Of a DNA stretch of 64,000 nt, positions 26,264 to 36,370 are shown in pieces (positions within the stretch are counted from its first letter, which is position 1; each line of letters opens with the position of its first letter). Under the pieces are notes generated by a model that was not told the origin of the DNA, made no database searches, and saw only the letters and a list, made by a program, of their open reading frames with translations. Location of the stretch: positions 282,013-346,012 of the forward strand of contig NZ_BDDS01000004.1 of assembly GCF_001653135.1 (NCBI RefSeq), in the 5' to 3' direction. Made by a program: the position numbers and the translations under genes. The DNA is from Pseudoalteromonas neustonica (GTDB lineage: Bacteria > Pseudomonadota > Gammaproteobacteria > Enterobacterales > Alteromonadaceae).

Positions 26264-27480
26264 AAAAAGTATTAGTAATTGGCTATGTGTGGCCAGAGCC
26301 CAATTCATCAGCGGCAGGCACGCATATGATGTCGTTGTTAAACACATTTACAGCCCAAGGTTGGGACGTTGAATTTGCCAGCCCTGCACAAAAAACTGAG
26401 CACATGGTAAACCTTAGTGATTTTGGTATTAGTAGTACAACTATCGCTCTCAATTGCGCTAGTTTTGATGAATATGTTGCACATTACGCCCCTGACATTG
26501 TCATGTTTGACCGTTTTATGATGGAAGAGCAATTTGGTTGGCGCGTAGATAAATACTGCCCTACAGCATTAAAAGTACTCGATACAGAAGATTTACAGTG
26601 TTTACGTAATGCCCGCCATGAAGCACATAAAGGAAATAGAGCGTTTGATCACAGCGATTTACATTCTGATATCGCAAAACGAGAAATTGCTGCTATTTTA
26701 CGGTGCGATTTAAGTTTAATTATTTCCAGTTATGAAATGCAACTTCTTGGTGATGTGTTCAAAGTAGATAGCTCGCTATTACATCATTTGCCTTTTATGG
26801 TCGATTTAGCTGCACTGCCAGAGAAAACTAAATCGTTCGATGAACGTGAACACTTTATGACCATAGGTAATTTTCGCCATGCCCCAAATTGGGACGCAGT
26901 TTTATACCTGCAACAAATATGGCCACTGATCAGAAAACAGCTACCACACGCGCAACTGCATATATATGGCTCATATCCGCCACCAAAAGCCACAGCCCTG
27001 AACAATCCCAAAACAGGATTCTTAATTAAAGGCTGGGCAGATGATGCATACGAGGTTATGCAAAGTGCACGCGTATGCTTATCACCTCTTCGTTTCGGTG
27101 CTGGTATTAAAGGTAAGTTACTAGAGGCGATGATAATGCAAACACCAAGCGTTACAACGTCTATCGGCAGTGAAGGCATGCATAATGATCTGCCATGGAA
27201 TGGGTCTATTGAAAACGATCCACAACATTTTGCTGACGCAGCTGTTGCTCTTTATCAAGATAGCGTTTTGTTTGCACAAGCACAAAACGCGGGTGCGGCT
27301 TTATTAGAAACACATTACGATAAACATCCGCTGGCAAGTCAATTGGTTGAAAAAATTCAAAGCATCACTCAACAGCTCAAAGCTCACCGTGAAAGCAATT
27401 TTACGGGCCAAATGCTTAAACACCACACGATGCGCAGTACTCAGTACATGGCACAATGGATTGAAGCAAAGAACAAGTAA
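26260..27480 (+). CDS. family 4-type glycosyltransferase (GT-B fold)
   Basis: A 406-aa soluble glycosyltransferase. The N-terminal KKVLVIGYVWPEPNSSAAGTHM loop is the acceptor-side glycine region of GT-B enzymes; the C-terminal half holds the donor-binding signature FGAGIKGKLLEAMIMQTPSVTT followed by GSEGM. These transfer a sugar from an NDP-sugar. No membrane segment and no capsule or O-antigen genes are nearby, which is unusual: it is co-translated with a LacI regulator (four-base ATGA overlap). The acceptor is unknown. An exporter gene follows 127 bases later but with its own spacing. Confidence 0.85.
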   Translation: MKKVLVIGYVWPEPNSSAAGTHMMSLLNTFTAQGWDVEFASPAQKTEHMVNLSDFGISSTTIALNCASFDEYVAHYAPDIVMFDRFMMEEQFGWRVDKYCPTALKVLDTEDLQCLRNARHEAHKGNRAFDHSDLHSDIAKREIAAILRCDLSLIISSYEMQLLGDVFKVDSSLLHHLPFMVDLAALPEKTKSFDEREHFMTIGNFRHAPNWDAVLYLQQIWPLIRKQLPHAQLHIYGSYPPPKATALNNPKTGFLIKGWADDAYEVMQSARVCLSPLRFGAGIKGKLLEAMIMQTPSVTTSIGSEGMHNDLPWNGSIENDPQHFADAAVALYQDSVLFAQAQNAGAALLETHYDKHPLASQLVEKIQSITQQLKAHRESNFTGQMLKHHTMRSTQYMAQWIEAKNK

Positions 27481-27607
27481 ACTAAGTTAAGAAAAAACTA
27501 GACAGGCGGGGATTAGTGTTTAAAATCGCCGCCAATTACATAGGCAATTTAAGCTACATTGTCTATATTTTTTAACTGAACAATTTAACCTTTGGTTCAA
27601 ACATCAT

Positions 27608-28834
27608 TTGAAAACCGCAACGTTTACTGAAAAACGAAAATTTATCGTTAAGCTTGGCAAAATGCTCCATAAATATGGCACTCCAGCTTATCGACTCGAA
27701 GCCCATTTAATGGAAGTGGCAACATACCTTGATCTTAAATCATCGTTTGTTATGTCCCCCACATCCGTTACTTTTGTTATCTGGACTGACGGCCACGAAG
27801 ACGAATACACCCACGTTGCACGTGTTGACCCTGGCGATCATGATTTAGGTTCACTCGCCGACACCGACGACCTTGTGAATCAGATGCTAAACGGCGAACT
27901 AACTCTGCAAGAAGTTGACCTTCAGCTTGATGCCATTTTTGTTATGCCCAACCCTTATAATAAAGTAACAACCGGTATTGCTTTTGCTACCTCTGGTGGA
28001 GCTTTTGCAATGCTAATGGGCACTAGCTGGAATGACGTATTCTGGTCTGCGACTTTAACATTAGTTGTTTATTTATTTGTAATGTGGTCAAGCCGCTCCA
28101 AAAGAGTAGCGCACATGCTTGAACCACTCGTTGCCATCGTCTCTGCTATTTTGGCATGTGCGATAAGCGTTTACTTAGATGTGGGCATTAATATACGGCT
28201 AGTCGTGCTGTCAGCCATCATTGTGTTTATACCCGGGCTTGCATTGGCATTAGGGCTTGCAGAACTCGCAGCAAGACATTTAGTGTCAGGTACAGCGCGC
28301 GTCATGGACTCATTTATGTTGTTGTTTAAGCTTTATTTTGGTGCCTTTATTGGTATTGCGATAGGATTTGCTATTTTCGGTCAGGTTGATTTTGTACCGC
28401 CAGAGCCTTTACCAAAATGGACTGCATGGCTAGCAATTCTACTTTTATGTAGTAGCTTAATCGTTATTTTTAGAACTAAACTCAAACATGCTTCATGGTC
28501 GATTGCGTCAGGTTTTATTGCTTATGGCACAAGTATTGGCTCTGCGATGTATTTGGATTACACCTTAGGGACATTCGTAGGGGCATTTTCTGTCGGTGTT
28601 TTTAGTAACTTATTTAATCGTATCGCTAATGCACCTGCGTCTATCGTTGCTATGCAGGGCCTAATAGTACTAGTACCGGGGAGTAAAACCTATATCGGGC
28701 TAAATTCACTTATTGAAGGGCAAGATTTTGTTTATGCTGAACATATCGGGCAGCAAACATTTCTAATCTTTATGTCACTCGTAGCTGGCTTAATCTTTGC
28801 TAACGTAGCATTACCACCGAAAAAGAGTTTGTAA
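27608..28834 (+). CDS. threonine/serine exporter (ThrE) family protein
   Basis: A 408-aa single-chain member of the ThrE family, with the soluble N-terminal domain (LGKMLHKYGTPAYRLEAHL, about 16-35, and PTSVTFVIWTDGHED, near 51-65) and then about ten membrane helices in the two halves that are separate proteins in some bacteria. The late PGSKTYIGLNSLIEG segment is typical of the C-terminal half. Family members export threonine and serine using the proton gradient. The start is TTG at 27608; the family usually has 15-20 residues before the LGK segment, which fits, although the ribosome site is weak. It is transcribed in the same direction as the glycosyltransferase but functional linkage is not evident. 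Confidence 0.88.
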   Translation: MKTATFTEKRKFIVKLGKMLHKYGTPAYRLEAHLMEVATYLDLKSSFVMSPTSVTFVIWTDGHEDEYTHVARVDPGDHDLGSLADTDDLVNQMLNGELTLQEVDLQLDAIFVMPNPYNKVTTGIAFATSGGAFAMLMGTSWNDVFWSATLTLVVYLFVMWSSRSKRVAHMLEPLVAIVSAILACAISVYLDVGINIRLVVLSAIIVFIPGLALALGLAELAARHLVSGTARVMDSFMLLFKLYFGAFIGIAIGFAIFGQVDFVPPEPLPKWTAWLAILLLCSSLIVIFRTKLKHASWSIASGFIAYGTSIGSAMYLDYTLGTFVGAFSVGVFSNLFNRIANAPASIVAMQGLIVLVPGSKTYIGLNSLIEGQDFVYAEHIGQQTFLIFMSLVAGLIFANVALPPKKSL

Positions 28835-29835
28835 CACACACCCGAGTCATTTAAATGCAAGTTCACATAAAACCAATCCATTGCGCATTTACAGTGACTT
28901 GGGAGCTACTCCTAAATCTATATCAGTTATTCCCTGTTCATTAAATAGATTAAAAAGACTCATTTAAAACTTAACTTATTCGAGTCGAAAACAATCCAAA
29001 TTTTATTAAATACGTGACCATTCTCGCAAAATTATATAACTTACTGTGACAATAATTACTGATATACGCCTTGTATGGGGCCAAGTGGTAGTTCAATGCA
29101 GAGCAAGTGTCGAAGGTTATCAATTTATTTATTGACATAAGATATTTTAAAAGTGGCGTATGGCTTCGCATTCCTCCTTTCTAATGAACTACGCCAAGGC
29201 TTTTCGCTTAGGCTCAAATTCGCTTTGCGAAGAGGAGTATCTTAATTAACCTACGGTCACGTGCAAGCGGCAGAGAATTGAACCCAAAGAGATTAAAACC
29301 TTAATTTCAACTAATCACAACGTCACTCGATGTATGATATAAAATCGTAAATACAAACCATAATTAGCAACAACCCTCTTCGAGATATTTTATCTTTTTA
29401 GTTTCATTCATGACATCTACCCTATTAATTTTTAATCAACTAGTTGTGAATCAAAAGAGAATCAACAATAAAAATCAATAAGTAAACTTAATTTATTAAA
29501 TTAATTCACATAAAAAATAAATATAAAACAATTGATTTTTATGGATTAAATTTAAATTTCACATCATTTTATTTTCAATTTAGTTACTTTCATAACTATT
29601 CACTTAAATTCAAGACTCTGATTTTAAAAAGGCGTTTAATAGAGTCACAAACAAAGCAGGCTCTCGTTACTTTCTATACAAGAGTAACTATTAACTAATT
29701 TTTTAGTGATCTGTATTTGTTTGTAAGCAGGGTTTTGCAAGATCATTCGGCTATTAAAAATGAATACATAAGTACGAATTGCAAACCGACAATTTGATAC
29801 AACAAAATGAAGTTTTGATTCAAGGGGAATCGAGG
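28835..29835. other. long AT-rich intergenic region, about 1 kb
   Basis: No convincing coding sequence on either strand; the best open frame (28971-29171, minus) reads like noise. Near 28845-28907 CCCGAGTCA and TGACTTGGG could pair over a long loop as an exporter terminator. TTCGCTTTGCGAA at 29219-29231 is a small palindrome. From 29340 to 29600 the DNA is extremely AT-rich. The last 250 bases must hold the promoter and leader of the TonB receptor at 29836; the distance suggests a long leader or a distant regulatory site. Confidence 0.5.
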
Positions 29836-32442
29836 ATGTTAAAAGTAAAAATGAATAAACTGCATCTAGCAGTGAGCGCATCGCTTATTACATCAGCATT
29901 AAGCCTACCTATGGTAGCACACAGTGCCGAAGCAAAAAGTACCGATGAAGTTGAAGTAATACAAGTACGCGGTATTCGCGGCAGTGTCGTTAAATCACTT
30001 AATACAAAGCGTTACTCAGATTCAATCGTTGATGCTGTAACCGCTGAAGATATCGGTAAGTTCCCCGATCAAAACGTCGCAGAATCACTACAACGTATAA
30101 CAGGCGTATCAATTAGCCGTAATTTTGGTGAAGGTGAACGAGTTAGTATTCGTGGTACTGCTGAAAGCCAAAACCGAACTTTATTAAATGGTCAAGCCGT
30201 TGGCTCTGCCGATTGGTGGACAAACTCAGCAGCGAGTCGTGGTTTTAACTACACTATGTTGCCTTCTGAAATTGTATCTGGCTTAGAAGTATATAAGTCA
30301 CCTGAAGCTGACATAGATGAAGGCTCAATTGGTGGTACCGTTATTGTTCGTACACGTAAACCTCTTGATTTAGAAGCCAATAAAATTGCTGGCTCGGTGC
30401 TCGCGCAGCACAGTGAAATTTCGGGTGAGACCGACCCACAGTTATCTGTCATGTATAACTTTAAGAATGACGATGAAACATTTGGTGCACTTATTTCATT
30501 AGTTCGCCAACAGCGTAATCTTCGCCGTGACGGAATTGAATCATGGAGCTGGGCAAAACGTGACATCACTTTAACTGATGGCACAGTTCATAAAAATGTA
30601 TACAGCCCAGGCGGCGGCGGTTCAGCTATGTTCTTACAAGAGCGTGTCCGTACCGGTATTAACTTAGCCATACAATATCGCCCAACTGAACAATTAGACT
30701 TAACTTTTAATGCATTAGATTCAACGCTTGAAGCAAATAACGAAAATCAAAACTTCTTATGGATCCCAGGTTATGGTCAACGTGCAGCTGAGTACGACCA
30801 AAATGATGTTTTAACTCGCCCTGCAGATCCACATTACAATAGCGTAGACCTTATTAATCACGACAAAGTGGGTCAAATGTTAGTCGGTGGTGAGCTCGCA
30901 TTGTCACCAACAGGAAACAACATTCTTGATGAAACCAAAGTACGTAACTCTGAGATTAAAACTAAATCATATGATTTAAAGGCTGATTACCAAGGTGAAT
31001 TGTGGCTAACCAGTGTACATGTTGGTTATACCGAAGGCAGTGGTGGTTCAGAAGCTGACCGAAGTGTGGGCTGGGAAGGTAACTACGTACACAGCTTTGA
31101 TACTTCTGCTGTGGAAGATGTACGTACCACATATGGTGCAGATCCTGCAGACGGTAAACAATGGGATTTAGGTTTTTTACGCTACGACAGCAACAATGCT
31201 AAAGATGATGAAACGTACTTACAAGTTGATTTTTCGCGCCCAATTGACATCGCTGTCTTTAATAATGTGAAGTTTGGTTTGAAATACCGTGATCATTCTC
31301 GCTTTAATACAAAACACACTACCGACAACCGTACAGATTTAAACTGGAATTTGGCTGATTACTCACTTTCAATGCCATCAGATTACCTATCAGGGCTAGG
31401 TTCTGACGGCACATTACGTAACTATGCAATCACTGATTCAAATAAAGTTCGTGCAGAAGGTGATGCACTAGACTGGAATTACCGCGTACTAAAAGCAAGT
31501 ACCTTTGAAGTTGAAGAAAAAATCACCGCTGGTTATATAAAAGCAGATATTGATGTTGATGGTATGCGCGGTAACTTAGGCGTACGTTTAGTGCAAACTC
31601 AACAATCTACAGCAGCGTATGTTGGTACCAGTGGTTCTGAAGTATGGACTCATGATGATCGTGACTATTTTGATATATTACCGAGCATCAATTTAGCCGT
31701 TGACTTAGATGAAGATTTACTACTTAGATTTAGTGCCGCGCGTGTTATGTCTCGTCCTGATTACGCTGCAATGACACCATCTACATCTTATAACCTTGAA
31801 ACTAAAACAGGCAGCGGTGGTAATCCTGAAATCGACCCGTACCGTGCTACACAATTTGATACGGGTATTGAGTGGTACTTCAGCGAAGCAGGCTTGTTCT
31901 CTGCGGTCGTATTTTACAAAGATATTCAATCATTTTTAGATGTTACACCCAGCCTAGAAACACACGAAGGCGTAGAAATATTAGTAAACCGCCCTACTAA
32001 TGGTCGTTCTGGACGAATTCAAGGTTTAGAGCTTGGTTATCAACAAGAGATCTATGATGGCTTTGGTGTAAATGCAAACTATACGTTTGTAGATGGCGAA
32101 GCAAAAGACGCAGACGGTAACGATACTATTATTCCTGGCAACTCTGAGCACACAGTTAACTTAAGCACTTACTATGAAACAGAGACCTTTAGCACGCGTA
32201 TTTCATATAATTTCCGTACTGGTTATAACTCAGGCCAAGGCCATGGCTATGTAGATGATTACGGTCAAGTAGATGCTAACTTTACTTATAATGTAAATGA
32301 TAACTTAGCACTGGTATTCGAAGCCATTAACCTAACTGATGAGCATACGTTTAGCTATCAAGAAGAAGGCGTACAACAAGCACTTACAGGTGTGTATGCT
32401 GATGGTCGCCGGTTTGTAGCTGGAATTCGCTTTAACTTTTAA
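29836..32442 (+). CDS. TonB-dependent receptor, Xanthomonas/Caulobacter type
   Basis: Outer membrane transporter of 868 aa. Export signal MNKLHLAVSASLITSALSL... with cleavage near AHSAEA, a TonB box (EVEVIQVRG), the plug domain with the family signature AEDIGKFPDQNVAESLQRITG and NRTLLNGQAVGSADWW, and a C-terminal beta-barrel ending in a phenylalanine (GIRFNF). This subfamily usually imports oligosaccharides or peptides rather than siderophores. The start at 29836 has AAGGGG eight bases upstream; an in-frame ATG at 29779 lies before it with no ribosome site. It heads a locus with a TonB-domain protein, a second paralogous receptor and an S9 peptidase, so peptide uptake is the best guess. A strong terminator follows. 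Confidence 0.93.
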   Translation: MLKVKMNKLHLAVSASLITSALSLPMVAHSAEAKSTDEVEVIQVRGIRGSVVKSLNTKRYSDSIVDAVTAEDIGKFPDQNVAESLQRITGVSISRNFGEGERVSIRGTAESQNRTLLNGQAVGSADWWTNSAASRGFNYTMLPSEIVSGLEVYKSPEADIDEGSIGGTVIVRTRKPLDLEANKIAGSVLAQHSEISGETDPQLSVMYNFKNDDETFGALISLVRQQRNLRRDGIESWSWAKRDITLTDGTVHKNVYSPGGGGSAMFLQERVRTGINLAIQYRPTEQLDLTFNALDSTLEANNENQNFLWIPGYGQRAAEYDQNDVLTRPADPHYNSVDLINHDKVGQMLVGGELALSPTGNNILDETKVRNSEIKTKSYDLKADYQGELWLTSVHVGYTEGSGGSEADRSVGWEGNYVHSFDTSAVEDVRTTYGADPADGKQWDLGFLRYDSNNAKDDETYLQVDFSRPIDIAVFNNVKFGLKYRDHSRFNTKHTTDNRTDLNWNLADYSLSMPSDYLSGLGSDGTLRNYAITDSNKVRAEGDALDWNYRVLKASTFEVEEKITAGYIKADIDVDGMRGNLGVRLVQTQQSTAAYVGTSGSEVWTHDDRDYFDILPSINLAVDLDEDLLLRFSAARVMSRPDYAAMTPSTSYNLETKTGSGGNPEIDPYRATQFDTGIEWYFSEAGLFSAVVFYKDIQSFLDVTPSLETHEGVEILVNRPTNGRSGRIQGLELGYQQEIYDGFGVNANYTFVDGEAKDADGNDTIIPGNSEHTVNLSTYYETETFSTRISYNFRTGYNSGQGHGYVDDYGQVDANFTYNVNDNLALVFEAINLTDEHTFSYQEEGVQQALTGVYADGRRFVAGIRFNF

Positions 32443-32487
32443 AGTCGTTTTTGTCGAACTCCAAGCTAACACAGGTATTCGACTCTC

Positions 32488-32528
32488 GCCATGGATGGCA
32501 ACCCCTATGCCCAGGGGTTTAAAGCAGG
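32488..32528. repeat. ATGGAT-centred palindrome plus GCAGG motif
   Basis: GCCATGGATGGC (32488-32499), then 24 bases, then GCAGG (32524-32528). The same layout occurs twice near 46683-46779. It overlaps the start of the receptor terminator. Probably one member of a dispersed intergenic repeat family. Confidence 0.45.
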
Positions 32529-32554
32529 TAGTCATTTGACTATCTGCTTTTTTT
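32521..32554 (+). terminator. rho-independent terminator after first TonB receptor
   Basis: Stem of 14 bases (AAAGCAGGTAGTCA with complement, one mismatch) and a tight loop, followed by a run of seven T. Strong intrinsic terminator, 80 bases after the receptor stop. Confidence 0.9.
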
Positions 32555-32669
32555 CGTTGTAGGCAAATTAAAGTATTACTAAGGCAAACCCGCCCTAGTA
32601 ATAATAAACAAAACAAGTACAATCAATAGTTAAAAACGTTACTTGGTCAACATCGGCGAAACTTAATAC

Positions 32670-34079
32670 GTGTCAACAAGCGCAGCAATTCATCTTAAAA
32701 TACAATACATAGGGTTTTGTAGTTACAAATCCTTAGTAATATTGTTTTGCCTGATTTTTACGCCATTAACGAAAGCAGATTTACTCAGCGCGACGCTTAA
32801 TTACCACCAAGGAAGCTATAGCGAAGCGAAACGTGAATTTTTACAACTTGCCCATTTAGGTAATGCAGATGCGATTTATAATGTTGCAGTGATGTATTTA
32901 CACGGTCAAGGTGTCGAAAAAAACAAAGCCCAAGCATTTGCTTGGTTTAGTTTAGCAGCAGATTTTGGCCTACTTGATGCTCGCGATACAGCTATGCTGA
33001 TTGCGGAGCAAACAGATAATAAGCAACCACTTGATGATGCCTATGATGCGTTACTAAAACAACTTAGCTTTCAATGGTATGACCAACAATTACGGCCAGA
33101 ATTAAACGCCAGTCCTGCATTGCATTTGAGCCCTGAACGTCGCTACACAGTCGAGCCTAAATATCCCGAACACGCATACAAAAATGGCATTGAAGGTTGG
33201 GTATGGTTAGAGTTTGATATTGATAAAAGTGGCGCAGTCACTGATATTACTTTAATTGATTCATACCCTGAAAAAACCTTTGATAAAGCAATTATTAATG
33301 CCGTTAGACGTTGGCAATACCAAGGTAATAACCAAACCTTACCTTACTATAATCGCTCTTTGCTTTACCATTTTACAACCTACAAAGGCAAGCAATACGA
33401 ACAAAGCTTTAAGAGTCAACAGCGTGAATATAACGAAAAAATTTCAGATCTAATCGATGCTGCTGAACAAGGCAACGCGTTAGTCCAATATTATATTGCG
33501 AATTGGCTGAGTTCAAATGATTACAATGCTACACGCTTACTAAAATATCATTGGCAACAAGCCAACGCCAATGGTGAGCTCTTGTTACGCTCTGCCGTAA
33601 ACGGCTATGCTAATTCGCAGTATCGAATTGGTGCAAATATGCTGCGAGGTAAATATGGCAAAGTTGATCGCGAAAAAGGCTTAAACTGGATTTTACTTGC
33701 CGCACAAAGTGGTTTTGCTAGTGCGCAATACCGCTTAGGCCGAGAGCTATTAAATAGCCAGTATGTCGATTACGCCCCAAATAAGGCGCTAAAATGGCTA
33801 AGAGCCGCAGCGGAACAAGGGCTATTTAGTGCAAAACGCGATATTGCCTTGTTACTTTTTGATTTAAAAAAACCAATGCAGCAAGTCAGCACTGCCCTTA
33901 ATGAAGCGTTGGCTGGTGATAATGAACACCCACAATTATTATTGCTAAAAGCGAAAATACACGCTGCTACTGGTAATTCAAATGATGCTAGAAAGCTTTC
34001 TAATAGCGCACTAAAGGAGGCTCAAACCCGCAACTGGGATCAAAGTAGCATTAGGCACTTTATTGCGACATTGCCTTAG
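32670..34079 (+). CDS. exported protein joining Sel1 repeats and a TonB C-terminal domain
   Basis: A 469-aa protein: export signal around residues 19-36 (YKSLVILFCLIFTPLTKA), Sel1-like repeats (about 40-110, e.g. NADAIYNVAVMYLHGQGVEKN), a TonB C-terminal domain (about 158-237, with EPKYPEHAYKNGIEGWVWLEF and an NAVRRWQY helix), then more Sel1 repeats (about 260-390). Classical TonB is anchored by one N-terminal helix and a proline-rich spanner; neither spanner nor ExbBD partners are here. It may contact TonB boxes of the flanking receptors or compete for them, as inferred from position between two receptors. Start is GTG at 32670 with a weak ribosome site. Its end overlaps the convergent regulator by 20 bases. 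Confidence 0.85.
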   Translation: MSTSAAIHLKIQYIGFCSYKSLVILFCLIFTPLTKADLLSATLNYHQGSYSEAKREFLQLAHLGNADAIYNVAVMYLHGQGVEKNKAQAFAWFSLAADFGLLDARDTAMLIAEQTDNKQPLDDAYDALLKQLSFQWYDQQLRPELNASPALHLSPERRYTVEPKYPEHAYKNGIEGWVWLEFDIDKSGAVTDITLIDSYPEKTFDKAIINAVRRWQYQGNNQTLPYYNRSLLYHFTTYKGKQYEQSFKSQQREYNEKISDLIDAAEQGNALVQYYIANWLSSNDYNATRLLKYHWQQANANGELLLRSAVNGYANSQYRIGANMLRGKYGKVDREKGLNWILLAAQSGFASAQYRLGRELLNSQYVDYAPNKALKWLRAAAEQGLFSAKRDIALLLFDLKKPMQQVSTALNEALAGDNEHPQLLLLKAKIHAATGNSNDARKLSNSALKEAQTRNWDQSSIRHFIATLP

Positions 34080-36213
34080 CTGCTTTGTGTAATAAAATAT
34101 CAGTCTCAATCCCATCTACTTGACTAAACACAACTTGACTTCCATCTTCAGAGCTACTGATATTGAGATTAATATCAATATCATAACCATATACACCAAG
34201 CTCTTTTATAAATACATTTCGGTTTTGCTGTGTTAAATAACAATACAGCAATAGTTGATGACCTTGACGTAACACATAATAAATCCCTTGTTTAAAAACC
34301 GCGGGTTTAAAAAGCTCAAGCGAAGGTAACAACTGCGAAAGCGGTAATTGATGTTCCAATACCCTCGATAGGTAAGTACGTACATGTAAATCATGTTCTA
34401 AATAGGAACTATTGAGCTGCCATAAAGCATGCTCTTCATCTAATGTTTCAAAGTTAGTATTATCTGCAACCAATGTATTACTCATTAGCTGAATATCGTA
34501 GCGCCAATCTTGCCATTGTGGTTGCTTATTAATGCCTCGTGCGCTTTTCACTTGATAATAAATACTGTGGCTGTCTTGTGACCAATGCACCCCGTTGAGT
34601 TGATCAAAACCAGAAATAATGGGCACTAAGCGGCGTGAAAAAGTGTTAATCAAATAGATATTCTGCTGCTCGTCAGCCAACAACACATTGTCACCATTAG
34701 GAGAGAAAAGTAGATACTTTGGTGTAATATCACTGGGTAATGTGGCAATAAGATTAGCCGTTTTACGCTGCTTATGTTTTAACCACACCTCGATATGTTT
34801 AAACCCTGTGATGCCTCTTCTTTGCAATGAAATAAACGCACTTTGCTGCCCGTCTGGTGATACGGCAGGCAAAATATCCATCCGTGCTGACGATGATAGT
34901 TGCATCGTACTTAGGATCTCAGGGGTATCTTTGCTTAGGTCTAATTCAATTTGATACAAATTCACCCTTGCCTGCCCTTCAGCATGAGCGATATCTCCGG
35001 TTTGCGGGTTAACAGCTAAATCAGCAATAAAACCTAATGGTTGGTGTACTACCTGTTCGTTACCTTGATAATCATAACGACGTAATGCATCATCTCCTAA
35101 CCAATAATAATTGTCTTGCGTATCAAATAATAACGGTGCATGGCTATGACGGCTTCGTTTTATTTCATTGCGTTTAAGTGAGCCTGTTAAATCGACCTCA
35201 CTGACGCTAAACCACCCCTGATCTTTTTCAAGTAACAACATTTTTTTATGGTCGTTTATATCAAATGTGATTGGCTTAAAATCACCGACTATTTCTTGAT
35301 CTAATAAGGTTGGCGTAGGCGAGAAGCCTAACGTATATTTTACAAGGCGTGGCTGCTCATCTTGCCAATGAGTCGTATAAATAGTGCTTTCATCCACCCA
35401 ATGTAATTTGCTAGGCCCATGACTTTGTTGGCATCGGGTTAATCTAAATTCAGGGCTCAAACGCCAAGTTTCAATCGCATTCGATACTGGCATAACACGG
35501 ATATCACAGCTAATAGGATCATACCTAAAGTAAGCAAGCCATTTACCATCGGGTGACCATACTGGCGCTTCTTCTGAATAACCGGAACTTTTAATACTAT
35601 GTACCGTTTTACTTTGGTGATCATAAACAGCTAAATCAAACTGACTTTGCTGATCGTTTGATTGGCTAAACGCTAAATATCTGCCACTGGGTGAGTAACG
35701 TAAAAATACTTCAGCACCAGGAGCTGAAGTAATACGAGATTGATATTCATAGTTTAGAATGGGCACGTTAGGAGAGAGTAAATACTGACTAACTAATGTA
35801 AGCCCGGCACCTAAAATTAAGCCTACAGCAACAAATAAAGCAGATATTCGCGGCGTTGTAGGGGTCACTTTTTCTAGGAACGAAGGGGCATCACTTACTT
35901 TTGCTATTAGCTGATAACCAACCCGCGGTACAGTACGAATAAACAAAGCCGTATTTTTATCATCATGCAAGCTTTTTCGTAATTGCGTGACCAACTGGCT
36001 TACTGAATTATCACTTACAACAACATTAGGCCACAGCGTATCCATAATTAAATCTCGAGATACTGGCTGCCCTTGATTGTTTAATAGTAACTTTAGCAAT
36101 ACCAATTGCTTAGCTTCAACTGCACACCAGCTTCCAGCAACTTTTATTTTTAAGGCTGCAAAGTCAACAAGTACATCATTAAGTAATAACTGTTTTGGTA
36201 TGGTTGTAGGCAT
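34060..36213 (-). CDS. CadC/ToxR-like membrane regulator with TolB-like propeller sensor
   Basis: About 717 aa. N-terminal OmpR-type winged helix (about 8-105, with VSDNSVSQLVTQLRKSL and RTVPRVGYQL), one membrane helix (about 124-145), and a periplasmic domain of about 570 residues made of WD40/TolB-like propeller blades (PVWSPDGKWLAYF, YLLFSPNGDNVLL). Such proteins bind DNA directly while embedded in the inner membrane and sense conditions in the periplasm. A GTG six codons upstream (36231) is the alternative start; neither has a strong ribosome site. It is divergent from the second TonB receptor (158 bases between) and convergent with the Sel1-TonB gene, so it probably controls this locus. 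Confidence 0.9.
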   Translation of the reverse strand: MPTTIPKQLLLNDVLVDFAALKIKVAGSWCAVEAKQLVLLKLLLNNQGQPVSRDLIMDTLWPNVVVSDNSVSQLVTQLRKSLHDDKNTALFIRTVPRVGYQLIAKVSDAPSFLEKVTPTTPRISALFVAVGLILGAGLTLVSQYLLSPNVPILNYEYQSRITSAPGAEVFLRYSPSGRYLAFSQSNDQQSQFDLAVYDHQSKTVHSIKSSGYSEEAPVWSPDGKWLAYFRYDPISCDIRVMPVSNAIETWRLSPEFRLTRCQQSHGPSKLHWVDESTIYTTHWQDEQPRLVKYTLGFSPTPTLLDQEIVGDFKPITFDINDHKKMLLLEKDQGWFSVSEVDLTGSLKRNEIKRSRHSHAPLLFDTQDNYYWLGDDALRRYDYQGNEQVVHQPLGFIADLAVNPQTGDIAHAEGQARVNLYQIELDLSKDTPEILSTMQLSSSARMDILPAVSPDGQQSAFISLQRRGITGFKHIEVWLKHKQRKTANLIATLPSDITPKYLLFSPNGDNVLLADEQQNIYLINTFSRRLVPIISGFDQLNGVHWSQDSHSIYYQVKSARGINKQPQWQDWRYDIQLMSNTLVADNTNFETLDEEHALWQLNSSYLEHDLHVRTYLSRVLEHQLPLSQLLPSLELFKPAVFKQGIYYVLRQGHQLLLYCYLTQQNRNVFIKELGVYGYDIDINLNISSSEDGSQVVFSQVDGIETDILLHKAAKAMSQ

Positions 36214-36370
36214 CGCTCGTTTTTCACACACGTTAATCTATGGTTAAATAAGCCAAGAAGGCGTATTATAGATAAATATGATTCATCATAACACAGCACA
36301 TTAATAGCTACTTATTTTATAAGCACTTAATCCGTAGCGAAATTTTCAAATCGTTTTAATTGGGTCGGGT

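Noticed and set aside
29080..29110. A tRNA-like stretch (GTGGTAGTTCAATGCAGAGCA)
   Set aside because: It resembles a tRNA D-arm over a few bases only; no acceptor stem, anticodon arm or T-arm follows.
28971..29171. Minus-strand 66-codon frame in the 1-kb gap
   Set aside because: Composition is noise-like, with no ribosome site and no recognisable motif.
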